A DNA stretch of 64,000 nt from Marinagarivorans algicola (GCF_001292705.1 NZ_LGAK01000024.1:1-64000), one strand, 5' to 3'; shown: positions 27,101 to 36,105, counted from the first letter of the stretch. Made by a program: numbers and translations. The notes: a model not told the origin generated them from the sequence alone.

Positions 27101-27229
27101 ATTGACTTACAGCACTCGGGTAAAATGATTGGCATTATTAGCCATGTGAGTGAACTAAAAGAGCAAATGGCATTACGTGTTGATATTACTAGCAGTGCCA
27201 GTGGCAGCCATATTAGCTTAAGTGCATAA
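24176..27229 (+). CDS. sbcC: nuclease SbcCD subunit C
   Basis: 1017 residues. Walker A is NGATGAGKST (34-43). Long coiled-coil arms rich in Gln, Ala, Lys and Glu (about 180-850) are split by the zinc hook CLVCG (C508, C511). The C-terminal ABC signature is LSGGESF and Walker B is LDALFIDEGFGSLD. It is the ATPase partner of SbcD, dimerising through the hook. It overlaps sbcD by 4 bp and is followed directly by a perfect bidirectional terminator whose left arm begins within the stop codon. Confidence 0.95.
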   Translation: MKPLKLTVQAFGPFADEQVLDFTQLGKNPLFLINGATGAGKSTLLDAMCFALYGQTSGSDRDAAQMRCDHATHETRTQITLTFEIKGKQYTVERIPQQERNKARGEGTTLQQTEANLWLIEDNKETIITAKKANQVTQYITQLMGLTVEQFRQVMILPQGKFRDFLLADSGDREKIFSTLFQTHTYKQLEDKLKAAAKEVDSQYKLLKHDTSNLLADYEANDTDALQQYWQDQQRLLIEIEQARDTAKKDHDQQQKNLELAVNTVKEFDQLAEDQKKLDALLDQKEQFSLKKSTLKQGEQAKAIKADYNNFEFINNKTQQAQQRLTLEEQGLQQAHSTMLHAQTQLKQATIDAQNIPQQQEQLRVLAALLPKIDELHQAQANTSTATEQTLQNKQRCDALSQAIAQHEKSIDENRKTTSNLKDSLAQLPALKTERERQVQLGTRLKKRDELEQAIAGLNAQIGPLSATIEQAKNNCNHENQALQQLEYLWHSQQAAILAQQLQPNAACLVCGSTNHPKPANTTDDTLVDVAAIKQQKQVLENANAQLNTHNLVLTRLNTEHKNATKQQHEIAQLLASEAHTDIHQLREACKKITDDIKALKDVEVTLKQLAEREASWIKSLNKDQQALKEQQALLIQSEASYAVAHDRLKLLEQAIPEEQRDKALLTNNIKQLELNISALEQQQQKSQEAFDKAHTEWIQKQQLTAELKNNCDTQLAELNEAKAHWRVQLNRYGFENTDAFNNALLTAEQEYALASEITHYDQNTNDLQAIIKAQIQKLKDKTPPDIQALKTAAQTSSQRYNVQLSHWQKQQSLIDQIQSTLTKLKNIFKKSTALEEQHRLVGTLADCASGKNGKRISLQRFVLGVLLDDVLIEASERLITMSKGRYRLLRNLERTKGGGASGLDLLIEDNHTGKTRSAATLSGGESFLAALALALGLTDVVQAYAGGIQLDALFIDEGFGSLDQEALDLALHTLIDLQHSGKMIGIISHVSELKEQMALRVDITSSASGSHISLSA

Positions 27230-27264
27230 TACAAAGCGCAATCGCGGAGGATTGCGCTTTGTAT
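27229..27264. terminator. perfect bidirectional terminator between sbcC and the FAS1 gene
   Basis: ATACAAAGCGCAATC (27229-27243) and GATTGCGCTTTGTAT (27250-27264) form a perfect 15-bp stem with a 6-nt loop. It lies between convergent genes, so it can stop both. Confidence 0.88.
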
Positions 27265-27284
27265 AGTTTTGTGGTTATAAAAAA

Positions 27285-29210
27285 TTATTGTGCTGCAGGT
27301 AAAATAACTTTATCAATAAAGTGAATAATACCATTGCTTGCTTGAATATTTGTGGTGACTACTTTAGCGTCATTTACATAGAGCATCTCATCGATAAGCT
27401 CAATCTTTGCGGTATTGCCCGCTGCATTTGCCATTGTAATATCTGTACCGCCCTCAGTGCTGCCAGCAGTAATAGCATCGGCTGCATTGAGTTTTGCACC
27501 AGCGACCGTATGGTATAGCAAAATATCTTTTAGCTTCTCAGGATTTTCAGCGAGATCATTCAGTACCTCGTTGCCTAGCGCACTAAACGCTTCAGCAGTA
27601 GGTACAAATAAAGTGTAAACGGCAGTTTCATCGCTGAGTACAGTGGTGAGTTCAGTGGCTTCGAATACAATTTTTGTTGCCTCTGCATTCGCTTTTTCTT
27701 CATCAACACCGGCGGCAATTAACGCCTCGGAGAGTACACCAAACACATCGGCATCAATAGCGGTTTGATAGATATTTTTAGGCGGTACAATTACGGTATC
27801 AACGACATGAATAATACCGTTATCGGCCATAATATCGTTAATAATAACTTTAGAGTTATTAATATAAAGCTCACCGTCAACCACTGTTAGGCTAATATCG
27901 CCACCGTTGACCATGGTAACCGTTTCGCCTGCAGCAGCAGTTGCCAGTGCTGCTTTAGCATTTACATTGGCATCAGGTACTACGTGATAGAGTAAAATAT
28001 TACTTAAAGTATCGGTGTCTGCTAGTAATGCATTAATAGTTTCTTCACCTAATTTATCAAAGGCATCATCGGTAGGCGCAAACACGGTAAATACTTTTGA
28101 TTTGTCGGCTAAAACTTTATCCAGTTCGGTTGCTTTTAATGCGGTGACTAATGTCTCAAAGCGCTCATCGGCAGCGGCTATATCAGTAATTGAGCCTACA
28201 GGCGGCATCAGGACGGTGTCAATTAAATGTACGGTACCGTTTTTAGTGACGATATCTTTCGTCACAACTTCTGAGTGATTAATAAAGAGTTTGCCATCTT
28301 TCATCATAATATGAATGTCATCACCGTTAGCCATGGTGACCATTTTGCCCGACAAGCTCAATGCAGTGATGGAGTCTACATCGCTGTCGCTAATAACATG
28401 ATATGTCAGTACGTCGGTTAATGCTTCGTTATCGGCTAGTAATGCGCTTAGAGCATCGTCATCTATTTTGTCAAAAGCGGAATCTAGCGGCGCAAATACT
28501 GTAAACATTTTGCTTTCGTCACTGAGTAAATCGACAAGGCCTGCTGCCTCTATAGCGCTGACTAGCGTTGACAATTCGGGGGTAGTAACGGCCGCATCAA
28601 TAATGGTACCGTCAATATTAATGGGCGCAGGCGGTGTAATCACGGTATCGATGGCATGAATAATACCGTTTGATGCTGCTATATCAGTAATAATTACTTT
28701 GGCGTTATTAATGTACAAATCATCACCTTGCAAGGTGATGGCGATATTATTTTTATTGAGCATTTCTTGCGTATTGCCAGCAAGGCCGACAGCGGTATTT
28801 GCGTTAATCGTTGCGCCATCAATGACATGATATTGCAAAATATTTGACAAGGTATCAGGGTCTGATAATAAAGTATTGAGTGTCTCGCCTAATTTTTCAA
28901 AGGCATCATCGGTAGGTGCAAACACGGTATAGGTTGCATCAGGGTTATCGAGCGCTGCATCTAGACCTGTGGTGGTTAATGCTAACTCTAAGCTATCAAA
29001 ACGCTCGTCGTCTGCCGCTATATCAAAAATAGTTAATTGTTGGGCAGGCGTTGAAGATACATTGCTATTATTACCGTTATTGTTATCACTACCGCATGCC
29101 GCTAAAAGAAGTGTACAAGCAGCAATTGCGGGTAATTTTAAGGCCCTAGCAGTGTTTGAGTAGCCATCTATTTTACACTTAGGGGTTGTATGATAACTGA
29201 GAGTCTTCAT
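27285..29210 (-). CDS. lipoprotein with four fasciclin (FAS1) domains
   Basis: 641 residues from the ATG at 29210, preceded by GGAGGAG; the frame extends further upstream but this start is clearly best. The signal ends in LLAAC, a lipobox. An Asn-rich linker (DNNNGNNSN) leads into four consecutive FAS1 domains of about 130-160 residues. Each has TVFAPTDDAF-like (or VFAPLDSAF, LFVPTAEAF) and YHV...NG.IH.IDTV motifs. FAS1 domains mediate adhesion or polysaccharide contact. The fourth domain carries a 15-20 residue insertion before its first motif. Monocistronic. Confidence 0.88.
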   Translation of the reverse strand: MKTLSYHTTPKCKIDGYSNTARALKLPAIAACTLLLAACGSDNNNGNNSNVSSTPAQQLTIFDIAADDERFDSLELALTTTGLDAALDNPDATYTVFAPTDDAFEKLGETLNTLLSDPDTLSNILQYHVIDGATINANTAVGLAGNTQEMLNKNNIAITLQGDDLYINNAKVIITDIAASNGIIHAIDTVITPPAPINIDGTIIDAAVTTPELSTLVSAIEAAGLVDLLSDESKMFTVFAPLDSAFDKIDDDALSALLADNEALTDVLTYHVISDSDVDSITALSLSGKMVTMANGDDIHIMMKDGKLFINHSEVVTKDIVTKNGTVHLIDTVLMPPVGSITDIAAADERFETLVTALKATELDKVLADKSKVFTVFAPTDDAFDKLGEETINALLADTDTLSNILLYHVVPDANVNAKAALATAAAGETVTMVNGGDISLTVVDGELYINNSKVIINDIMADNGIIHVVDTVIVPPKNIYQTAIDADVFGVLSEALIAAGVDEEKANAEATKIVFEATELTTVLSDETAVYTLFVPTAEAFSALGNEVLNDLAENPEKLKDILLYHTVAGAKLNAADAITAGSTEGGTDITMANAAGNTAKIELIDEMLYVNDAKVVTTNIQASNGIIHFIDKVILPAAQ

Positions 29211-29285
29211 TTTTATCTCCTCCAGACGTATGCCATGAGTTATTAGTATTATGTAAAAGAGTGATGCGCAGCTTAAAGCAGTCAC

Positions 29286-29598
29286 ATGTAAAAGCTGTTA
29301 CTGCTCAAAATCTTAAATGGATGAAGTGACGGAATAAAAAAATGATGCTAATAACAAATATATATAAATATTACAATAATTGTCTTGGATGTTAATCCGA
29401 GTTTGTATCGGTGACGTAGTGCTCGCGCAGTTGCGCTGAAGGATGTATAAGAAGATGCATAGCTAAACATGCAGCTAAGACATGCAGGTAAGACTGCAGG
29501 TAAGACTGCAGGTAAGACGTGCAGGTAAGAGGGGATGAGAGGAAGTACAAAGGGACTGTACTGCACGCAGGCATGCTAGTGGTTTGTACAATTCAAGA
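29286..29598. other. intergenic region with minisatellite
   Basis: About 310 bp between the extended FAS1 frame and the stop of the diguanylate cyclase gene. It must hold the FAS1 gene promoter. Its main feature is the 12-13-bp tandem array at 29471-29532. Confidence 0.5.
29471..29532. repeat. 12-13-bp minisatellite, five copies
   Basis: Five consecutive units of GCAGGTAAGACT with small variations (first unit GCAGCTAAGACAT; two of the units carry an extra base). It lies between the diguanylate cyclase stop and the FAS1 gene promoter. It contains no convincing reading frame. Confidence 0.85.
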
Positions 29599-32500
29599 TT
29601 AAGCCGCCATCACGCAATTGCGCCCGCCTTCTTTTGCAAAATATAAAGCCTGATCTGCACGATGGAATAATTCGGTAAAGTTTTCTTCGAGTTCGCGTAC
29701 GGCGCAACCTGCACTAATGGTCAGTTCGATGGTTTGGTGGTAATAAAGAAATGATTGCATGGCGACATTTTTTTGGATGCGCTCGGCAATATTTTTAACG
29801 GTTCCCAAATTACTACTGTCGCATAACACTAAAAACTCTTCTCCGCCCCAGCGTCCTAATAAATCACAATCTCGAATTTCTGATTGTGCGATTTTTGCGA
29901 ATGCCTTCAGAATGACATCGCCTGCCTCATGTCCATAAGTATCATTAATTTTTTTAAAAAAATCCAAGTCAATAATAATCACGCTAAATGATTTTCCGGC
30001 TTTGAGCCAATCGTCAATACGGTGATTTAAAGCTAAGCGGTTAGGGAGTTCAGTCAGTTGATCTTGTTGTGAGAGCTGTTGATATACTAGGCTGCGCGCA
30101 CGCACGGCCATATAGTTACGGTACGCCGCAAAAGCAACCGTTATAAAACTAGCATACAGTAAATAAGCCCACCACTGCCGCCAAGGTGGTGGGTTAATAC
30201 TAAAACGAATAGCCGTTGTCGTATCGCCCCATTGGCCATTGGCGCTTTTACCTTTGACCTCAAAGGTATATTGCCCAGGGTCCAAATTGGTATAAATGGC
30301 TGAGTTGCCTCGATTAATATTTTGCCAAGCCGTGTCAAAACCCTGTAGTCGGTAGCGATACTCATTAAACTGCGGTAAGTGAAATTGATTGAGCGAAAAC
30401 TCAAAGCTCACTGAATTTTGCTGATAGTGCAGTGCTTGAGGTAACTGCGTTTGCGTTTGCCAATAGGTATTGGCTTGAGCTTGGCTATAGTTAATGCGCA
30501 AACCCGACAACACAGTATGACTGGCTTTTTGCGTTTGCTCTAATATAACAGGCTCAAAAATACTTAGACCTTCTTTGCTACCAGCCCATACTTGACCTTG
30601 CGGGTCGACATAGCAGGCGTTGCGATTGTAATTAGAGCCAGCTAAGCCATTCGCTTGTCGATAAACATGCACCTGTGAAAAATCAGCGCTAATACGCACT
30701 AATCCCGAAGGGGTACCGGCCCATACATCACCCAGGGTATCTTCAACGATGCAGCTCACCGCTGGGCTAGGCAAGCCCTCTTTGACGCTTAGGTGGCGGT
30801 AAGTTTTGGTGCTGGGGCTGTATACACTAATACCTGATGAGCGAGAGGCAAACCACATATCACCATTAGAGTGTGCTGTAATAGCAATTAACTGATTGCT
30901 GCTTAAGCTGTTAGTGTTATTGGGATCATGTGTGGTGATATCAAAATCGTCACTTTCTGGGCGATAACGCGACAACCCGTGAAGACTCGCCACCCACACA
31001 TTGCCATGTTTATCTAAGGTAATATCCCTAACAAACTCTCCGACAATACCGCCGGCATCCATGGCATTAAAGGGGTAGTGCTTAATGTTGCCGGTAGCTA
31101 AATGAAGCTTGAACAGGCCTCGCTTTTGAGTGCCTACCCATAAATTTCCTTTGCCATCATCTTTGAGTGCCCAGATATAAGCGTTGCTGATTCTTTTGGT
31201 GGGATCGGGGTGATTCATTAAGCTCAGCCATTGCCCATTTTTGGGGTTATAGCGCTGAACCCCTCCGCCCCATGTACCTACCCATAAATAGCCTTGGCTA
31301 TCTGTTTCTAGTGCTAATACGGGGTTGGCCTTTAGTGTGGCACCGGTATCAGCACTAAAGCTTGTGACGCTACCTTGGTGTGGATCGAGTAAGTCAAGTC
31401 CGCCTTCGGTACCGACCCAATACAGGCCATTTTGCGCAGGATGAATCGATAATATTGCATTATCATTCAGACCTTTGTGAAAGCGATTACGCTTGCGAAA
31501 ATGTTTAATTTGATCAAAACCGCGATAGTAATAATTCAAAGTACCCGAAAAGCTACCCACCCAAATATTATGATCTTTATCTTCAAAAGCCAGCCGTGCT
31601 TTATTGCTATCGATAGATGCTGGAACACTAGAATCGTGAATGTAGCCTTCTATTTTTTGTGTTTTTAAATTCACACGCCACAAGCCTGCGCTGTCTGTAC
31701 CCACCCAAATATAGCCTTTGCTATCGCCAAATACCCCCCATACGTCATTAGTGACAAAAGGTTTATCGGCACTGGCATGCGCTGCATATTGGGTAAATTT
31801 TTTCTGTATGCTATCAAATAGTATTAAGCCACCACCGAGAGAGGCTAGCCAATAATGCACACCATCTGGCGAGTAAATACCACGCACATCTTGGTGGGCA
31901 ATCGCCTTTGGATCTTTAGGGTCGGGACTATAATAGCTGACCTCATCGGTTAATAAGTTCACGCGAATAAGGCCTAAATGGCTGGTTCCCAGCCACAGTT
32001 CATCACCGTATACATACACGTAGCGAATATGAATTAATGCCGGTAGCTTGCGTATAAATGCGGGTGTTTGTTGCTTTAAGGTATCTGCATCCAATACCGA
32101 AAGGCCCTCGGTTGTGCCGGCGAAGATCCAATTTTTGTAACGTGTTATTGAGGTGACGTCGTTGCTTGGTAGGGTATTGGTCGCCGATGATATGTTCGTG
32201 AATACACCACTATTGAGGTCAAAGCGGCTAATACCTGTCACCGTAGCTACCCACACATAGCGCTCATCTACAGCAAGGCTTTGTACATAATTGCCGGCAA
32301 TACTGTTGTGGTTATCAGCACGATACAGCAAGACATTATGGCCATCGTAACGTGCTAAACCGTTTTCGCCACCCACCCATAAAAACCCCTTGGTATCTTG
32401 TACCATAGCGGTGATGGAGCCAATATTTGTTTGGTCGCTGGTATAGTTAGAAATTTGAATATGTTTAAATTCGGCATACGGTGCCATATGTTGCTCAATG

Positions 32501-32655
32501 GCAGTATCCAAGGCCGCTTGCGTGGCCAAAGCCACAGCCTGATGGGGGCCGATGCAAATCAGCATCAAGAGCAATGGCCGTAATACGGCGATACCGACAC
32601 CATACATATAACGATCCAAAAACCCGCGCCTACTGATTCGCCAGCCGATTAACAT
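29599..32655 (-). CDS. diguanylate cyclase with periplasmic two-component-type propeller sensor
   Basis: About 1018 residues. A signal-anchor region (about 15-45) precedes a periplasmic sensor of repeated two-component-regulator propeller blades (repeated GxxWVGT-, GYIWVGT- and LWVGT-like motifs, about 70-720). A Y_Y_Y domain follows (about 740-815, ending ARYTFEVK-like QYTFEVKGKSANG), then one TM helix (WWAYLLYASFITVAFAAY), then GGDEF. The active site reads GGEEF (about 937-941) and RDCD five residues before it is an intact inhibitory I-site, so it should make c-di-GMP under product control. Start uncertain: ATG at 32655 chosen; GTG at 32679 is in frame. Confidence 0.88.
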   Translation of the reverse strand: MLIGWRISRRGFLDRYMYGVGIAVLRPLLLMLICIGPHQAVALATQAALDTAIEQHMAPYAEFKHIQISNYTSDQTNIGSITAMVQDTKGFLWVGGENGLARYDGHNVLLYRADNHNSIAGNYVQSLAVDERYVWVATVTGISRFDLNSGVFTNISSATNTLPSNDVTSITRYKNWIFAGTTEGLSVLDADTLKQQTPAFIRKLPALIHIRYVYVYGDELWLGTSHLGLIRVNLLTDEVSYYSPDPKDPKAIAHQDVRGIYSPDGVHYWLASLGGGLILFDSIQKKFTQYAAHASADKPFVTNDVWGVFGDSKGYIWVGTDSAGLWRVNLKTQKIEGYIHDSSVPASIDSNKARLAFEDKDHNIWVGSFSGTLNYYYRGFDQIKHFRKRNRFHKGLNDNAILSIHPAQNGLYWVGTEGGLDLLDPHQGSVTSFSADTGATLKANPVLALETDSQGYLWVGTWGGGVQRYNPKNGQWLSLMNHPDPTKRISNAYIWALKDDGKGNLWVGTQKRGLFKLHLATGNIKHYPFNAMDAGGIVGEFVRDITLDKHGNVWVASLHGLSRYRPESDDFDITTHDPNNTNSLSSNQLIAITAHSNGDMWFASRSSGISVYSPSTKTYRHLSVKEGLPSPAVSCIVEDTLGDVWAGTPSGLVRISADFSQVHVYRQANGLAGSNYNRNACYVDPQGQVWAGSKEGLSIFEPVILEQTQKASHTVLSGLRINYSQAQANTYWQTQTQLPQALHYQQNSVSFEFSLNQFHLPQFNEYRYRLQGFDTAWQNINRGNSAIYTNLDPGQYTFEVKGKSANGQWGDTTTAIRFSINPPPWRQWWAYLLYASFITVAFAAYRNYMAVRARSLVYQQLSQQDQLTELPNRLALNHRIDDWLKAGKSFSVIIIDLDFFKKINDTYGHEAGDVILKAFAKIAQSEIRDCDLLGRWGGEEFLVLCDSSNLGTVKNIAERIQKNVAMQSFLYYHQTIELTISAGCAVRELEENFTELFHRADQALYFAKEGGRNCVMAA

Positions 32656-32679
32656 AGTCCACTTACCAACATAGTCCAC
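32653..32679. repeat. short direct repeat at the cyclase gene start
   Basis: AACATAGTCCACT occurs twice, at 32651-32663 and 32669-32681, overlapping the possible start codons of the diguanylate cyclase gene. Its role, if any, is unknown; it creates two equivalent ATG-containing contexts. Confidence 0.6.
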
Positions 32680-33241
32680 TGATCAACAGGGTTCACTGAT
32701 GAGTACATTCATAAACACAGCTTACTAAGTAATATGGCTTACTTATAAGGTGTGTTTGCAGGTAGCGAGCATCGAAAAACCTGCCATCTCGTCATGATTT
32801 TTCTAGCTTAGCTAGCAGTGCCAGATAATCAAACAAACCGCCATGGTTAAAATTGCGTTACATTGCCTGCTTATTAAAGATTAGCTTATATAGAGCCCTT
32901 TGTTTAACCAGCGAAACGTTTTCATCAACCTTACAGCATGCTATATCCTGTGGCCCTATGATTTAAGCCATCAGCGATATAGCTAAAACGCATTAAAAAT
33001 TAATTTTTTTGGCGTTTGTGGCCTTAGTGAAAGGCCATAGTTGCCTGATCAGTGATGCCAAGGCGCAATGACAGCGTTATCTAGCGCTCCATGGGCGCTA
33101 CATAGGTGTTTAGATTCTCAGAAATTATCTATCAGCGCTCTATTAGGTGAGGTTTGTCAGCTTGGCCAAATAGTTACGCTTGCATCATGACACAATAATC
33201 GGTTTTGAGTATTGGGCGCGAGTTAACTGTCAAGAAACACA
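32656..33241. other. intergenic region upstream of the diguanylate cyclase gene
   Basis: About 590 bp without a gene between two minus-strand genes. It holds the cyclase promoter and the LysR gene's terminator region. A 7-bp hairpin TGGCCTT/AAGGCCA at 33019-33037 followed on the minus strand by an A/T-rich stretch may be the LysR terminator. Nothing else is evident. Confidence 0.45.
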
Positions 33242-34117
33242 TCACCCAACCCCACACATCTCCAGCCATTGCTTTATTCCCATACTTTGATATTTGTGTT
33301 TATGGACCACGACATACAACCGGCGTGAAAAGTTGCGGTGTTTTACGTTGAGCGGTACGAGAGTTTTATGATGGAATGCCTCTTCTAATGAAATTTTAGA
33401 TAAACAGGCAATACCTAAGCCCCCTTTGACCGCGCGTTTAATGGCTTCGGTATGCTGTAGTTCTAATAGGATATTGAGGTTGGGCAGTAAGCCTTGCATG
33501 GCGCGTTCGAAGGTTTGGCGGGTGCCTGAGCCGCTTTCGCGTAATATCCATTGTGCATGAATTAGGTCGTTATCGGTGATGTTTTTTTTGTGTGCTAAAG
33601 CGTGGTTGGGGCTACTAAAGCAACACAGTTCATCGTGTTGCCATGGAATAATGTGTAAATCGGGATGGTTTATTTCACCTTCTATCAAACCAATATCCAG
33701 CTCAAAGCTTAATAGCTTACTGGCAATATGCTGAGTGTTGGCGACTTGTAATGTGGCGCTGCCTTGGTATTGCGCCATAAATTGTTGGATTAAGGGTACG
33801 GCCAAGTAGTTGCCAATAGTGAGAGTGGCACCAAGCTTTACATGGGCGGCCTCTTTGTGGCTAATAAATTCACGCTCTAGCTCTGTTGCGCGATCTAATA
33901 ATGCCTCGGCTTGTGGGCGCAAACGCGCACCTAAGCTGTTGAGCGATAATTTTTTGCCTATACGCTCAAATAGCTGGGCATCATATTGCCGCTCTAAGTC
34001 TTTAAGCGCGCCACTGCATGCCGATTGCGACATTGCTAAAGCTTCTGCTGCGCGGCTTACGTTTTGGTGCTTGGCAATGGTAGTAAAGACTTGAAGTTGG
34101 CGCAGTGTGAAGTGCAT
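33242..34117 (-). CDS. LysR-family regulator divergent from fpr (FinR-like)
   Basis: 291 residues. The N-terminal winged helix-turn-helix (RQLQVFTTIAKHQNVSRAAEALAMSQSACSGALKDLE, about 5-42) and a LysR substrate-binding domain (about 88-290) are clear. Start at 34117 is set by GGGGAG directly upstream; longer frames reach 34144. It is divergent from the ferredoxin-NADP reductase gene, the arrangement of finR-fprA in Pseudomonas putida, where FinR activates fprA. A perfect dyad lies 12 bp upstream of its start. The FinR equivalence is an inference from synteny. Confidence 0.85.
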   Translation of the reverse strand: MHFTLRQLQVFTTIAKHQNVSRAAEALAMSQSACSGALKDLERQYDAQLFERIGKKLSLNSLGARLRPQAEALLDRATELEREFISHKEAAHVKLGATLTIGNYLAVPLIQQFMAQYQGSATLQVANTQHIASKLLSFELDIGLIEGEINHPDLHIIPWQHDELCCFSSPNHALAHKKNITDNDLIHAQWILRESGSGTRQTFERAMQGLLPNLNILLELQHTEAIKRAVKGGLGIACLSKISLEEAFHHKTLVPLNVKHRNFSRRLYVVVHKHKYQSMGIKQWLEMCGVG

Positions 34118-34128
34118 AAGGCTCCCCA

Positions 34129-34147
34129 TTATTGGTTTTACCAATAA
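34129..34147. promoter_or_regulatory. probable LysR-type operator dyad
   Basis: TTATTGGT-TTT-ACCAATAA is a perfect inverted repeat with 8-bp arms and a 3-bp centre; the inner part fits the LysR T-N11-A layout. It lies between the divergent lysR and fpr genes, next to the lysR start, so it may serve autoregulation as well as fpr control. Confidence 0.6.
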
Positions 34148-34239
34148 CTATAACCGGAATATCCCGCTTTACCACTAACAAAAACACCTTTAATCTAACG
34201 CTATTGAATATCTCTTATTGACGAAGGCCGAGGCCTATT

Positions 34240-35013
34240 ATGACTAAATTATTAACTGAAACTGTGACCGAAGTACACCACTGGAACGATACGCTGTTTA
34301 GCTTTAGCACCACGCGTCAGCAAGATTTTCGCTTTAGAAATGGGCATTTTACAATGATTGGTTTGCCGCAAGAAAACGGCCGGCCACTGTTGCGCGCTTA
34401 TTCTATTGCTAGCGCTAACTATGAAGATAAGCTTGAATTTTTTAGCATCAAAGTGCCCGATGGCCCGCTAACCTCGCAGTTGCAAAAAATTAAGCCTGGC
34501 GATGAGATATTTGTGAATAGTAAGTCGACCGGGACTTTGGTGACAGATCACTTATTGCCGGGTAAGCATTTGTATTTATTGGCCACAGGCACGGGCTTAG
34601 CACCTTTTCTGAGTATCATTAAGGACCCTGAGGTGTATGAGCAATACGATAAAATTATACTGACCCATGGCGTGCGCTATGTCGATGAGCTGGCTTATGC
34701 CGATTTTATTACTGATGAGTTGCCAAACAATGAATTTTTTGGTGATGAGGTTAAGCAAAAATTATTGTATTACCCCACCGTGACGCGTGAGCACTACAAA
34801 AATCAAGGCCGCCTAACCGATTTATTAACCACAGGAGCCTTAGAAAAAAACCTAGGTTTACCCCCGATTAATACCGAGAATGATCGCTTTATGTTGTGCG
34901 GTAGCCCTAGTATGCTAAAAGACTTTTGCGGCATTTTGGATGAGCGCGGCTTTAAAGAGGTACGCCACGGCGATGCGGGTCATTATGTCATTGAGCGGGC
35001 TTTTGTTGAGTAA
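34240..35013 (+). CDS. fpr: ferredoxin--NADP(+) reductase
   Basis: 257 residues, the size of Pseudomonas/Azotobacter Fpr. RAYSIAS is the FAD-binding motif, LLATGTGLAPFLSI the NADP-binding motif, and FMLCGSPSML the C-terminal nucleotide motif. The C-terminus (HYVIERAFVE) matches the bacterial short-chain Fpr type. It exchanges electrons between NADPH and ferredoxin or flavodoxin in the cytoplasm, often under oxidative stress control. It is divergent from the LysR gene and followed after 57 bp by trxC. Confidence 0.93.
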   Translation: MTKLLTETVTEVHHWNDTLFSFSTTRQQDFRFRNGHFTMIGLPQENGRPLLRAYSIASANYEDKLEFFSIKVPDGPLTSQLQKIKPGDEIFVNSKSTGTLVTDHLLPGKHLYLLATGTGLAPFLSIIKDPEVYEQYDKIILTHGVRYVDELAYADFITDELPNNEFFGDEVKQKLLYYPTVTREHYKNQGRLTDLLTTGALEKNLGLPPINTENDRFMLCGSPSMLKDFCGILDERGFKEVRHGDAGHYVIERAFVE

Positions 35014-35070
35014 GCGTGCTTAATAAGCGCGTAGCCTCTGATAAAATAATGCTTTAATGAGAGGTTTACT

Positions 35071-35508
35071 ATGGTTCAAATGACGCACGTTACCTGTGCA
35101 AAATGTAATGGCAAAAACAGAATACCCACCGACCGCTTAGATGATAAACCCAAATGTGGTAAGTGCAAGACGCCGGTTTTTAAGGGGAAGCCTATTGAGT
35201 TGTCGTCGTCTAACGTAGCGGCGGTGCTTAACCACAATGATGTACCAGTGTTGGTCGATTGTTGGGCCCCTTGGTGTGGGCCGTGCAAAACCTTTGCGCC
35301 GACTTTTGAGCAAGCGGCAGCCGAGCTGGAGCCTAAGTTGCGATTGGCTAAGCTCAATACCGAGCAAGCGCAAAGCATTGCTGGGCGCTGGAATATTCGT
35401 TCTATTCCTACATTGATTTTATTTGTGGGTGCTAAAGAAAAGGCAAGATTAGCCGGTGCTGTACCTTTGGCTCAGCTCAAGCAATGGCTGGCTCAGCAGG
35501 GTGTTTGA
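35071..35508 (+). CDS. trxC: thioredoxin 2 (TrxC)
   Basis: 145 residues. An N-terminal zinc-binding extension with two CxxC pairs (C9/C12, C29/C32) precedes the thioredoxin domain with active site WCGPC (68-72) and cis-Pro motif SIPTL. This layout defines TrxC. It is a cytoplasmic reductant induced by oxidative stress in other bacteria. GAGAGG stands 7 bp before the ATG. A hairpin terminator follows. Confidence 0.93.
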   Translation: MVQMTHVTCAKCNGKNRIPTDRLDDKPKCGKCKTPVFKGKPIELSSSNVAAVLNHNDVPVLVDCWAPWCGPCKTFAPTFEQAAAELEPKLRLAKLNTEQAQSIAGRWNIRSIPTLILFVGAKEKARLAGAVPLAQLKQWLAQQGV

Positions 35509-35515
35509 CTTGAGT

Positions 35516-35545
35516 AAGCAGCCCGCGAGAGGGCTGCTTTATTCA
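35516..35545. terminator. terminator between trxC and yqhA
   Basis: AAGCAGCCC (35516-35524) and GGGCTGCTT (35531-35539) form a 9-bp stem with a 6-nt loop followed by TATTC. It lies between convergent genes. Confidence 0.8.
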
Positions 35546-35547
35546 TG

Positions 35548-36105
35548 TTAATCAGTCGTATTGCTATGTGGTTTGGGCTTGTTTGGCATAGGAGCAATGT
35601 CAGTGGTGTGTGGCGGTTCATGACGGCCAATTTTGTCGAGGTAGCCCATCAAAAAGGCCGATACCACAAACGTTAGATGAATAATGACGTACCACTTGAG
35701 TTTTTCGCTATCTATGCTTTCTGATGCCATAAAAATCTTGAGTAAATGAATAGATGAGATAGCAACAATACTGGCAGCAATTTTGGCCTTTAATGATGAT
35801 GAATCCATTTTGCCTAGCCAGCTGAGCTTTTCTTCGTCGTCGTTGATATCAATGCGGCTAACAAAGTTTTCATAGCCACTCATCATCACCATAATCAGTA
35901 ACCCGCCTACCATTGCTATATCAATTAACGAGAGAATTACCAAAATCATATCGGCCTCTTTCATGGTTAATATATGTAATAGCAGGTGAAAAACCTCTTG
36001 GAAAAATTTAATACCCAAGGCAACAACAGCGAGTGTTAAGCCAAAGTAAATGGGCGCCAAAAACCAGCGTGAGCGGTATAGCAAAGTTTCAAACAGTTGT
36101 TCCAT
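35548..36105 (-). CDS. yqhA: YqhA-family membrane protein (UPF0114)
   Basis: 185 residues with four hydrophobic segments (about 11-34, 48-72, 105-125, 135-155), and motifs such as [42 protein letters not shown] and [27 protein letters not shown] that define the family. The ATG at 36105 is preferred over a start four codons upstream. Inner-membrane location; function unknown. It runs in the same direction as the acyltransferase gene, 33 bp behind it. Confidence 0.9.
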   Translation of the reverse strand: MEQLFETLLYRSRWFLAPIYFGLTLAVVALGIKFFQEVFHLLLHILTMKEADMILVILSLIDIAMVGGLLIMVMMSGYENFVSRIDINDDEEKLSWLGKMDSSSLKAKIAASIVAISSIHLLKIFMASESIDSEKLKWYVIIHLTFVVSAFLMGYLDKIGRHEPPHTTDIAPMPNKPKPHSNTTD

